Counted from the stretch's first letter, positions 1 to 5,741 are shown. The stretch is 6,829 bases of DNA from Anderseniella sp. (GCA_013041995.1 JABDRA010000056.1:1-6829), one strand, 5' to 3'. Notes: generated by a model not told the origin, from the letters alone. Numbers and translations: made by a program.

Positions 1-387
1 GCCGTGCTGAGCCTGATTGCAACCGCAGCGATTGTGCTTGTCATCTATGCAACGCGTGCTGCGATGGAGGTAAACCGGGAGGTTATCGAGGTCCTGTATC
101 TGGCGGGTGCTCGTGACAGCTTCATCGCGCGCGAGGTCCTGTGGCGCTTCTGCCTCACCGGACTGAAAGCCGGTCTCATTGGATCCATGTTGGGATTTTG
201 CACCTTTGTTGTCCTGGGTTTGGGCAGTGGCCGGCTGTCGGAACCGGTCCAGGCGTTTCTGTATCACCCGTTCGATACCAGCAGCGCGAATTACGCCGCC
301 TTTATTGTCGTGCCGGTTGTTGCTACAGTGATCTCACTTATCACGGCGCGTATTTCCATATCACGGGTCTTGAAGGCCATGTTCTGA
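1..387 (+). CDS. ftsX: Cell division protein FtsX, C-terminal part (5' end outside window)
   Basis: This is the last 128 codons of an FtsX-type permease, in frame from the first base and ending in TGA. Three hydrophobic stretches are seen at about residues 1-18, 54-75 and 97-116 of the fragment, matching TM2 to TM4 of the four-helix FtsX fold. Between TM2 and TM3 lies the cytoplasmic segment EVLYLAGARDSFIAREVLWR, which resembles the coupling region where FtsX/MacB-type permeases contact the ATPase. In the family, FtsX pairs with FtsE at the division site in the inner membrane and controls peptidoglycan hydrolases through its periplasmic loop, which is not in this window. ftsE would be expected just upstream. 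The gene is followed by a repeat-rich gap, so it may be transcriptionally separated from the next gene. Assignment to FtsX rather than another FtsX-domain permease rests on the short helix-ended C terminus and the neighbours. Confidence 0.85.
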   Translation, partial: AVLSLIATAAIVLVIYATRAAMEVNREVIEVLYLAGARDSFIAREVLWRFCLTGLKAGLIGSMLGFCTFVVLGLGSGRLSEPVQAFLYHPFDTSSANYAAFIVVPVVATVISLITARISISRVLKAMF

Positions 388-438
388 CACGGCATAAACC
401 TGTGCTGCACCGTGTAAGACCGTGGAGCAGCAAGGCTA

Positions 439-483
439 GATCAGTATGGTTTTTGATTGAACCAATCAAAAACCATACTGATC
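439..483. repeat. Perfect 21-bp palindrome with 3-nt loop
   Basis: Positions 439-459 are the exact reverse complement of 463-483, separated only by AAC (460-462). Each arm begins or ends with GATC, and the left arm reads GATCAGTATGG, then five T, then GATTG. There is no T-run after either side, so it is not a canonical intrinsic terminator. As RNA it would form a very stable hairpin between the ftsX and ydcF-like genes. It could be a small palindromic repeat element, an mRNA 3'-end stabiliser or an attenuating structure. The arms are too exact and too long to be chance, but the function is unknown. Confidence 0.85.
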
Positions 484-495
484 GTTGTTAAAGTG

Positions 496-538
496 CTAGA
501 GCAACTTTATGGGTTCTATTGAACCCATGTCGCTCTAG
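496..538. repeat. Interrupted palindrome with CTAGAGC ends
   Basis: The outer arms CTAGAGC (496-502) and GCTCTAG (532-538) pair over 7 bp. After an internal loop (503-508 against 529-531, with a possible T-G wobble at 508/529), the inner arms ATGGGTTC (509-516) and GAACCCAT (521-528) pair over 8 bp, closed by TATT. CTAGAGC-ended short palindromes are, from memory, common intergenic repeats in Hyphomicrobiales, so this is probably one copy of a dispersed family. It shares the core ATTGAACC (518-525) and a leading GCTAGA with the neighbouring palindrome at 439-483, where these occur at 456-463 and 435-440. It ends 28 bases before the ydcF-like start codon. Confidence 0.7.
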
Positions 539-553
539 AGTGTTATTTCACCC

Positions 554-558
554 GGTGA
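554..558 (+). promoter_or_regulatory. Ribosome binding site of the ydcF-like gene
   Basis: GGTGA at 554-558 is complementary to the 3' end of 16S rRNA and lies 8 bases before ATG 567. This decides for ATG 567 over ATG 558, which has no purine-rich site, and over TTG 519, which lies inside the palindrome at 496-538. Confidence 0.6.
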
Positions 559-566
559 TGTTTTTT

Positions 567-1190
567 ATGTCTGACCCGTCCGGCAAATCCAGCACTGAGA
601 CGCATCTTCCCGATGCGCAGTCCAAACCCACCAGCGGCTGGTGGATTGGACTGGGTATTGTCTTGTGTGTGCTTGTTGTCGCGACCGCAGGGTTCGCGTC
701 ATTTGCGGAAAATTCACGCAAAATAGTCAGGCCGGCAAACCTGTCGGTAGATGGAATAGTGGTCCTGACCGGCGGCCCGGAGCGTATTCCCGCAGCGGTT
801 CGCCTGCTTGAACAGAAAACTGCCAAACGCCTGTTGATTTCCGGCGTGTACCCGGCAACCACGGCCCGGCAGTTGAGCCAGATTACCCAGGCCGAGTCCA
901 GCCTGTTCAAATGCTGCGTAGACCTGGACAAACGCGCTCCCGATACCCGCGGCAATGCGGCAGAAGCAGCAAATTGGGCGACCCGGCACAAGTTCAGAAA
1001 GATTGCGGTCGTGACCAGCGACTATCATATTCTGCGGGCCATCGTCGAATTCTCGCGGGCCATGCCGGATGTCGAACTTGTGGCCTATCCGATTGCCAGC
1101 AGTGATGCCAAGACCCCTGCACTGTCGTTTGCGATGCTGCGCCTGTGGATCAATGAATATGTCAAATACCTGCTTGCTCGGATACTCTAA
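567..1190 (+). CDS. YdcF/SanA-like (DUF218) membrane-anchored protein
   Basis: The 207-residue product has a polar N terminus, one membrane segment at about residues 25-46, and then a single DUF218 domain, expected on the periplasmic side. The alternating hydrophobic strands of this Rossmann-like fold are visible: DGIVVLTGG (62-70), AKRLLISG (86-93), DTRGNAAEAANW (126-137) and KIAVVTSDYHILRA (145-158). TRGNA stands where many family members have a T-x-EN motif, and SDYH matches the usual (S/T)-x-x-H region after the third strand. Family members such as SanA and ElyC have been linked to envelope integrity and peptidoglycan or lipid-carrier steps, but no reaction can be assigned here. The gene lies between ftsX and plsC, consistent with an envelope role. 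Two neighbouring cysteines (116-117) may be noteworthy for a periplasmic domain. ATG 567 was chosen because of GGTGA 8 bases upstream; longer versions would start inside a palindromic repeat. Confidence 0.85.
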   Translation: MSDPSGKSSTETHLPDAQSKPTSGWWIGLGIVLCVLVVATAGFASFAENSRKIVRPANLSVDGIVVLTGGPERIPAAVRLLEQKTAKRLLISGVYPATTARQLSQITQAESSLFKCCVDLDKRAPDTRGNAAEAANWATRHKFRKIAVVTSDYHILRAIVEFSRAMPDVELVAYPIASSDAKTPALSFAMLRLWINEYVKYLLARIL

Positions 1191-1216
1191 CATGGTCGAA
1201 GCGATCCGGTTGCGGT

Positions 1217-1223
1217 AAGGGAG
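1217..1223 (+). promoter_or_regulatory. Ribosome binding site of plsC
   Basis: AAGGGAG at 1217-1223 is a strong Shine-Dalgarno match. It is 8 bases from GTG 1232, only 2 from TTG 1226, 11 from TTG 1235 and 14 from GTG 1238, so GTG 1232 is the best start. Confidence 0.65.
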
Positions 1224-1231
1224 ATTTGGGT

Positions 1232-1951
1232 GTGTTGGTGTTTCGGTCCTTACTGTTCAATCTGGTTTTCTATATCAATCTCGTCTTGTTTCTGGTGCTT
1301 GGCTTCTGGTTTATGTTTACACCAAGAAGCTGTTCCATAGCCGCCCTGAAAGTTTGGGCAAGTTCGTCACTTTGGTGGATGAAGCTGATCACCGGCACCA
1401 CCATGGAAGTTCGCGGCTGTGAGCATATTCCGCAGAAAGGTGGCCTGCTCGCCGGCAAGCACCAGTCTGCCTGGGATATATTCGCCCTGCTTCCCCTGTT
1501 GGCAGACCCGGCCCTGGTGCTGAAACGCGAACTGACCTTCATTCCGGTGTTCGGCTGGTTCTGTCTCAAGTTCAAGATGATCTCGGTGGACCGGTCGGCA
1601 GGTCCGTCCGCATTGAAGAAGATGATTGGGGATGCAAGACAGGCGATTGCTGCAGGCCGCCAGGTTCTCATATTTCCGGAAGGCACGCGAATGGCGCCGG
1701 ACGCAGAGCCGAACCACAAGCCCGGCGCAACGGCTCTCTACACGCAACTGGGTGTGCCATGCACGCCATTTGCGCTGAATTCCGGCTTGTACTGGCCAAG
1801 ACGCCGGTTCATCCGGCGGCCAGGCACGATCATCGTAGAGTTTCTGCCGCCGATCGAAGCCGGCCTGGCCCGCAAGGTGTTTTCAGCCCGCCTGCAGGAA
1901 GTCGTTGAAGAGGCAACCAGCCGGCTGGTCGCCGAAGGCCGATCCGGTTAA
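1232..1951 (+). CDS. plsC: 1-acyl-sn-glycerol-3-phosphate acyltransferase (PlsC)
   Basis: PlsC acylates lysophosphatidic acid at the sn-2 position to give phosphatidic acid, the precursor of membrane phospholipids, at the inner membrane. The 239-residue product has the usual family length. An N-terminal membrane segment spans roughly residues 5-30. All four acyltransferase blocks are present: the catalytic HQSAWD (H77 and D82, the H-x4-D motif), KRELTFIPVFGW (98-109), the substrate-binding FPEGTR (148-153) and VPCTPFALNSG (175-185). GTG 1232 is chosen over TTG 1226 because of the position of the AAGGGAG site. The gene follows the ydcF-like gene by 41 bases with no terminator between, so the two are probably cotranscribed. 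Other acyltransferases of the same superfamily, such as ornithine-lipid OlsA, cannot be excluded by motif alone, but the length and the neighbourhood next to ftsX and ydcF fit a housekeeping PlsC. Confidence 0.9.
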   Translation: MLVFRSLLFNLVFYINLVLFLVLGFWFMFTPRSCSIAALKVWASSSLWWMKLITGTTMEVRGCEHIPQKGGLLAGKHQSAWDIFALLPLLADPALVLKRELTFIPVFGWFCLKFKMISVDRSAGPSALKKMIGDARQAIAAGRQVLIFPEGTRMAPDAEPNHKPGATALYTQLGVPCTPFALNSGLYWPRRRFIRRPGTIIVEFLPPIEAGLARKVFSARLQEVVEEATSRLVAEGRSG

Positions 1952-2036
1952 TCGATTGGCAATGCCTTTTGGGTAGAACAAACCATGAAAATGTGTGATG
2001 ATATTGCGTTCAAAACACCAGTTGTGAGCAACCATT

Positions 2037-4370
2037 GTGGCTACAGACACTGCACTTGACCCGATTTCCCGCGAAATCTGGGACATGAAGTACCGCTTCA
2101 AGTCTCCGGACGGCTCTCCTGTGGATCAAACGGTAGACGATACCTGGGCCCGTGTTGCCAAGGCACTGGCGGCACCTGAAAAGCCAAAGCTGAGAGCACG
2201 CTGGGAAAAAGCCTTTGCCGAGGTCATGTCCGGCTACAAGTTTTTGCCGGCAGGCCGTATCATCGCCGGTGCCGGCACTGACCGCACGGTGACGCTGTTC
2301 AACTGCTTCGTCATGGGCACCATCGGCGATGACATGGGCGCGATCTTCAATGGATTGCGCGAGGCTGCGCTGACCATGCAGCAAGGCGGTGGCATTGGCC
2401 ATGACTTCTCTACCCTGCGCCCCGAGGGTGCGCCGGTCAAAGGCGTTGGCGCAGATGCGTCCGGTCCGTTGAGTTTCATGGATGTGTGGGACGCCATGTG
2501 CCGCACCATCATGTCGGCAGGCTCGCGGCGCGGCGCCATGATGGCCACCATGCGGTGTGATCATCCCGATATAGAGGATTTCATCACGGCAAAGCAGGAG
2601 GCACAACGCCTGCGCATGTTCAACCTGTCCGTGCTGGTCACCGATCCGTTCATGGCGGCTGTAAAGGCCGACGAGGACTGGCCGCTGGTATTTGACGGGA
2701 CTGTTTTCAAAACCGTCCGGGCCCGTGACCTATGGAACCGGATCATGCAGGCAACTTATGCCTATGCCGAACCCGGGGTGATTTTCATTGACCGGATAAA
2801 TGCACGCAACAATCTGTCCTACTGCGAGACCATTCATGCCACCAATCCATGCGGTGAACAACCGCTGCCGCCCTATGGCGCCTGCCTGCTCGGCTCAATC
2901 AATCTTGCCTGCCTGGTGACGTCACCGTTTTCCGATGCAGCGCACCTGGACATGAAAGAGGTTGGACGCATAACCGGCATCGCCGTGCGCATGCTGGACA
3001 ATGTGGTGGATGTTTCCAATTACCCGCTGGAAGCTCAGGCTGCCGAAGCCCGCGCCAAGCGGCGCATCGGCCTCGGTGTCACCGGGCTGGCCAATGCACT
3101 TGCCATGTGCGGGCTGCGCTATGGATCTGACGAGGCGGCAAGTGCTGCAAAAAACTGGATGCAGGCAATCGAGCGCGCCGCTTATCTGGCTAGCTCCCAC
3201 CTTGCAGCCGAAAAGGGCTCTTTCCCGCTGTTCGATGTTGAAGAGTTTCTGGCTTCAGGCCATGTCCGCGACCTTGATGACGAGATACGCGACGCGATCC
3301 GCAACAACGGCATCCGCAATGCACTTCTGACATCCATTGCGCCGACCGGCACCATATCCCTGTTCGCCGGCAATGTGTCATCCGGCGTCGAGCCTGTATT
3401 TTCACTGAATTACAACCGCAAGGTCCTGCAACCGGACGGCAGCCATCGTATCGAGCAGGTTGAAGACTATGCGCTGCGGGCGTTTCGTGCCACTGGCGGT
3501 AACGAAACAGATCTGCCCGACGCATTCGTGACCACGGCAGACCTGTCACCGCACGAGCACCTGGTCATGCAGGCAGCCCTGCAGGCCCATGTCGACAGTT
3601 CCATTTCCAAGACCGTCAACTGCCCGGAAGATATCTCGTTCGAAGACTTCAGCAGTGTCTATATGGAAGCCTGGGAACTCGGACTGAAGGGATGCACAAC
3701 CTACAGGCCCAACGAGATCACGGGATCGGTGCTGTCTGAGACGTCGGCCGATGAGGCATCAGAAGCACAAGCTGCTCTGCCGCTGGAAGCACCCGCCGCG
3801 CCGGTCGGCCACACCGAAGCCGGCATTTTCTACATGCGCCAGCCACTCGACCGGGATCCGATACTTCCCGGTTTCACCTACAAGCTGAAATGGGGTGACA
3901 GCGATCACGCCATCTATATCACGCTCAACGACATCATCGAGAATGAGCGCAGGCGGCCTTTTGAAATCTTCATCAATTCAAAGAACATGGAGCACTATGC
4001 CTGGACCGTTGCCCTGACCCGCATGATCTCCGCCGTATTCAGGCGCGGTGGCGATGTGTCCTTTGTCGTCGAGGAATTGAAAGCGGTGTTCGACCCGCGC
4101 GGCGGCCACTGGATGGAGGGCCGCTATGTCCCTTCGCTGCTGGCTGCTATTGGCGGTGTGATAGAAAAGCACATGCTGGCAACCGGCTTCCTGAAAGATG
4201 TAAAAAACCTGTCAGGTACTGATCCGGCAACGCTCGACGCTGAACGACTGGCAGTGGGCGACAATATGAGGCCGACCGGTCCGCAATGCCCCAAATGCAA
4301 TGAGTTTTCCCTGGTTTTTCAGGAAGGATGTGCCGCCTGCATGTCCTGCGGTTATTCCAAATGTGGCTGA
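2037..4370 (+). CDS. nrdJ: Adenosylcobalamin-dependent (class II) ribonucleoside reductase NrdJ
   Basis: This cytoplasmic enzyme reduces ribonucleotides, probably diphosphates, to deoxyribonucleotides for DNA synthesis, using coenzyme B12 to make the thiyl radical without needing oxygen. In the 777-residue product, C272 in NPCGEQPLP (269-278 region) is the radical cysteine with N270 and E274 as active-site partners. C90 (FNCFV) and C283 (GACLLGSINL) are the redox pair; the 11-residue gap from C272 to C283 fits class II enzymes. RRIGLGVTGLAN (342-353) and APTGTISLFAG (435-445) are further barrel signatures. A TSCPD-like domain covers about 595-715. The tail carries six cysteines (751, 754, 765, 768, 771, 776), which probably pass electrons to the active site and may bind metal. 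No N-terminal ATP-cone is seen, so dATP overall-activity control is probably absent. GTG 2037 is the start because TGA at 2025 closes the frame upstream; the ribosome site is weak (GAG, 2026-2028). No nrdAB or nrdI companions are in the window. Confidence 0.95.
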   Translation: MATDTALDPISREIWDMKYRFKSPDGSPVDQTVDDTWARVAKALAAPEKPKLRARWEKAFAEVMSGYKFLPAGRIIAGAGTDRTVTLFNCFVMGTIGDDMGAIFNGLREAALTMQQGGGIGHDFSTLRPEGAPVKGVGADASGPLSFMDVWDAMCRTIMSAGSRRGAMMATMRCDHPDIEDFITAKQEAQRLRMFNLSVLVTDPFMAAVKADEDWPLVFDGTVFKTVRARDLWNRIMQATYAYAEPGVIFIDRINARNNLSYCETIHATNPCGEQPLPPYGACLLGSINLACLVTSPFSDAAHLDMKEVGRITGIAVRMLDNVVDVSNYPLEAQAAEARAKRRIGLGVTGLANALAMCGLRYGSDEAASAAKNWMQAIERAAYLASSHLAAEKGSFPLFDVEEFLASGHVRDLDDEIRDAIRNNGIRNALLTSIAPTGTISLFAGNVSSGVEPVFSLNYNRKVLQPDGSHRIEQVEDYALRAFRATGGNETDLPDAFVTTADLSPHEHLVMQAALQAHVDSSISKTVNCPEDISFEDFSSVYMEAWELGLKGCTTYRPNEITGSVLSETSADEASEAQAALPLEAPAAPVGHTEAGIFYMRQPLDRDPILPGFTYKLKWGDSDHAIYITLNDIIENERRRPFEIFINSKNMEHYAWTVALTRMISAVFRRGGDVSFVVEELKAVFDPRGGHWMEGRYVPSLLAAIGGVIEKHMLATGFLKDVKNLSGTDPATLDAERLAVGDNMRPTGPQCPKCNEFSLVFQEGCAACMSCGYSKCG

Positions 4371-4386
4371 TCGAACGTTTTTCATC

Positions 4387-4415
4387 TTGACCTGAATTGT
4401 TTTTTGTTCTACTTT
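4387..4415 (+). promoter_or_regulatory. Sigma70-like promoter of the small gene at 4446
   Basis: TTGACC (4387-4392) and TACTTT (4410-4415) are separated by exactly 17 bases, a good housekeeping promoter layout. Transcription would begin near 4421-4423, about 24 bases before the start codon. The -10 hexamer lies inside the LexA-type box at 4406-4420, so a bound repressor would block polymerase. The promoter would give the small gene its own transcript apart from nrdJ. Confidence 0.55.
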
Positions 4416-4420
4416 TGTTC
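4406..4420 (+). promoter_or_regulatory. LexA-type SOS box (GTTC-N7-GTTC)
   Basis: GTTC at 4406-4409 and GTTC at 4417-4420 are separated by exactly 7 bases (TACTTTT). The direct repeat GTTC-N7-GTTC is the established LexA operator of Alphaproteobacteria, different from the CTG-N10-CAG box of E. coli, and T-rich spacers are usual in it. The box covers the -10 element of a fitting promoter and lies 25 bases before the ATG of the downstream gene. A third half-site in inverted orientation (GAGAAC, 4428-4433) follows. LexA is not encoded in the window, so the regulator is inferred from the motif. Confidence 0.7.
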
Positions 4421-4445
4421 TCATCAAGAGAACAGGAGAAAGACC

Positions 4446-4874
4446 ATGGGATTTAGCGCAAGTGCCGAGCTGGAAAACGAATTCAGTGACAGGTTCTGGT
4501 TCTGGACCGGACTGTCCGGCAAGCGTTACATCCATTCGGTCTACAGCACCGAAAACTGCCCGCCTTTGCCAGGTGCCATTTATGTAATGGTGCGCCGGCT
4601 TGAAAGCGGCGCACGGGTACCGGTTCGCATGGGGCGGTTCTCACCCTTGTGGGATTTCCCGTTGCCGAGCGAAATGACCGACGGTGCCTGTGAAATTCAC
4701 GTGCACCTGCTGGCCGGTGACGAAAGCCAGACCTTGTGTGTTTATGACGATCTCGCTGCATCCCTTGAACTGGATGCAGCAGATGCACCGGCTATTTGCC
4801 GCCCATTACCTGCACGCGATACTGGCCGTTTTGTTCAGCCTGTATTGCCGTTGTTTTCAGACATGGCTGCCTAG
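4446..4874 (+). CDS. Small protein of unknown function, putatively SOS-regulated
   Basis: I do not recognise a named family. The 142-residue product is soluble, with no signal peptide or membrane segment. The first half is rich in aromatic residues (RFWFWTGLSGKRYIHSVYS at 16-34, then ENCPPLPGAIYVMVRR at 36-51), which looks like a small beta domain. Next come a basic, glycine-containing stretch (RVPVRMGRFSPLW, 57-69) and EIHVHLLAG (83-91). The end is acidic and then proline-rich. The regular make-up and codon use like the neighbours argue that it is real, and AGGAGA (4434-4439), 6 bases before ATG 4446, is one of the best ribosome sites in the window. It starts 75 bases after nrdJ but has its own promoter overlapped by a LexA-type box, so its role is probably in the DNA-damage response. 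Nothing in the sequence shows a catalytic site. The context with nrdJ suggests a link to nucleotide supply or repair, but this is only inference. Confidence 0.8.
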   Translation: MGFSASAELENEFSDRFWFWTGLSGKRYIHSVYSTENCPPLPGAIYVMVRRLESGARVPVRMGRFSPLWDFPLPSEMTDGACEIHVHLLAGDESQTLCVYDDLAASLELDAADAPAICRPLPARDTGRFVQPVLPLFSDMAA

Positions 4875-4892
4875 GGTCAAGACCCATTAATC

Positions 4893-5040
4893 TTATCTAG
4901 GGCGTGATCCACCTAATTCAGAACATTCGAAGGAACCAAGTCAGCTCACTCGGCCAGGTGCAAAGTGCAGCGCGATGGAAGCATCGGGCGAGCTTTGCAA
5001 CAACGCCGATGGGTTGATTTGGACCAGCGAAAGTAAGTTT
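4893..5040. other. Noncoding, partly palindromic block, possible repeat or mobile-element relic
   Basis: The gap between the convergent genes at 4874 and 5042 holds no convincing gene. It opens with CTAGGGCGTGATCC (4898-4911), which resembles the CTAGAGC-GTGATC ends of Hyphomicrobiales intergenic repeats. It also contains a long imperfect hairpin: TGCAAAG (4959-4965) pairs with CTTTGCA (4993-4999), and an inner CGATG-GAAG-CATCG stem-loop sits at 4973-4986, with two further pairs at 4970-4971/4988-4989. Neither strand shows a T-run after the hairpin, so it is a poor intrinsic terminator, although some terminator is expected between convergent genes. No clear terminal inverted repeats or target duplication bound the block. 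It may be a fragment of a dispersed element or a structured RNA. Confidence 0.3.
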
Positions 5041-5041
5041 T

Positions 5042-5581
5042 TCACGCCCGCTGGCTTCGGGCAAGCGTCAGCACCTCCGAAAGATGCCTGTCCTTGAATC
5101 CCAGCTCTTCGATATGGTCCAGGGTTGAGGCGATATAGTCAATGCACGGTCCACCCTTGCCGTGCCCCTGCAGGACATACGGCAACAGATCTTGCGCTGA
5201 TCTCTTGCCGGCATATTGCACGTGATCCTGATCAACCAGATATACCAGTGCATTCACCCTGTGAGGCGACCCGTCACGGTCAACCAGCATGTCCCGCCAG
5301 CGTTCCTTGTAGATCATCGTCACCTGTTCGCGCTCGCGCAGGTAGGCAATCGTGTCATCCCGCCTGCTGGCGGCCACACGATATCCGATACCTCTGCACG
5401 ACCCCCCGCGATCAAGTCCGAGCACCATGCCGGGCTTGTCCGGCGTACCGCGATGTACATGTGAATAGATACACAGCCGACGATGAACGCCATGCATGAC
5501 GGCACCGCTGCGCTCCTCGAACTCAAACCCCGGCCGCCACATCAGCGACCCGTAACCAAAAACCCAAAAATCCACGCTCAT
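5042..5581 (-). CDS. ChaC-family gamma-glutamylcyclotransferase
   Basis: Enzymes of this family split the gamma-glutamyl bond, in the ChaC branch of glutathione, releasing 5-oxoproline and cysteinyl-glycine in the cytoplasm. The 179-residue product shows the substrate-binding FGYGSLMWRPGF (8-19), with the YGSL signature at 10-13. It continues with ChaC-type features GVHRRLCIYS (31-40), HRGTPDKPGMVLGL (43-56) and GGSCRGIGYRV (59-69). LREREQV (81-87) aligns with the catalytic-glutamate segment, E85 being the likely acid/base by comparison with the usual LWRREM form. GFKDRHL (161-167) is the conserved C-terminal motif. Strict glutathione specificity is not provable from sequence alone. ATG 5581 fits the FGYGSL distance from the N terminus usual in the family; the ribosome site is weak (GGTAAG on the minus strand). 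The gene diverges from the DUF2125 gene and converges on the small gene ending at 4874. Confidence 0.92.
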   Translation of the reverse strand: MSVDFWVFGYGSLMWRPGFEFEERSGAVMHGVHRRLCIYSHVHRGTPDKPGMVLGLDRGGSCRGIGYRVAASRRDDTIAYLREREQVTMIYKERWRDMLVDRDGSPHRVNALVYLVDQDHVQYAGKRSAQDLLPYVLQGHGKGGPCIDYIASTLDHIEELGFKDRHLSEVLTLARSQRA

Positions 5582-5683
5582 TTGCTTACCAAATATTTAT
5601 CCAATTGAGTGCATAGCAGACCCAATGTTTCCGCTACAGCAAACGTCATGATAAATTGACAGAGAATCAAACGTTCAACCACA

Positions 5684-5722
5684 TGATACCAAAGGAAGTG
5701 ATTATTGACTGCTTTGGTATCA
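5684..5722. repeat. 11-bp inverted repeat upstream of the DUF2125 gene
   Basis: TGATACCAAAG (5684-5694) is perfectly repeated in inverted form as CTTTGGTATCA (5712-5722), with 17 bases between. It lies in the divergent gap, ending 20 bases before ATG 5742. The wide spacing fits a two-site operator for a dimeric regulator about as well as an RNA hairpin in the DUF2125 leader. A TTGACA at 5656-5661 could be a -35 element, but no good -10 is seen at the right distance. Confidence 0.65.
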
Positions 5723-5741
5723 ATCTCCCGGTCCAGGCATC

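Noticed and set aside
519..566. TTG start at 519 for the ydcF-like gene, adding 16 residues
   Set aside because: The extension lies in the palindromic repeat, has no ribosome site, and ATG 567 has GGTGA at 8 bases.
2008..2024. GTTC and GTTG upstream of nrdJ as an SOS box
   Set aside because: The spacing is 9 bases and the second half-site is imperfect; chance similarity.
1952..2036. Possible cobalamin riboswitch or NrdR boxes in front of nrdJ
   Set aside because: The gap is only 85 bases, too short for a B12 riboswitch, and no pair of NrdR-like palindromes is seen.
4874..4885. GGGT-CAAG-ACCC hairpin at the end of the small gene as a terminator
   Set aside because: The stem is only 4-5 bp, includes the stop codon and has no T-run.
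4921..4936. Second LexA-like site, GAAC-N8-GAAC
   Set aside because: The spacing is 8 and not 7, and no gene starts downstream in the right position.
4978..5041. Open reading stretches in the gap, starting ATG near 4976
   Set aside because: It has no ribosome site and runs into the antisense of the gamma-glutamylcyclotransferase gene; no recognisable protein.
5125..5499. Plus-strand open frames opposite the gamma-glutamylcyclotransferase gene
   Set aside because: They lie wholly antisense to a gene with clear ChaC motifs and have shadow-like composition.
5656..5687. TTGACA-based promoter for the DUF2125 gene
   Set aside because: No acceptable -10 hexamer occurs 16-19 bases downstream, so it is not listed as a promoter.
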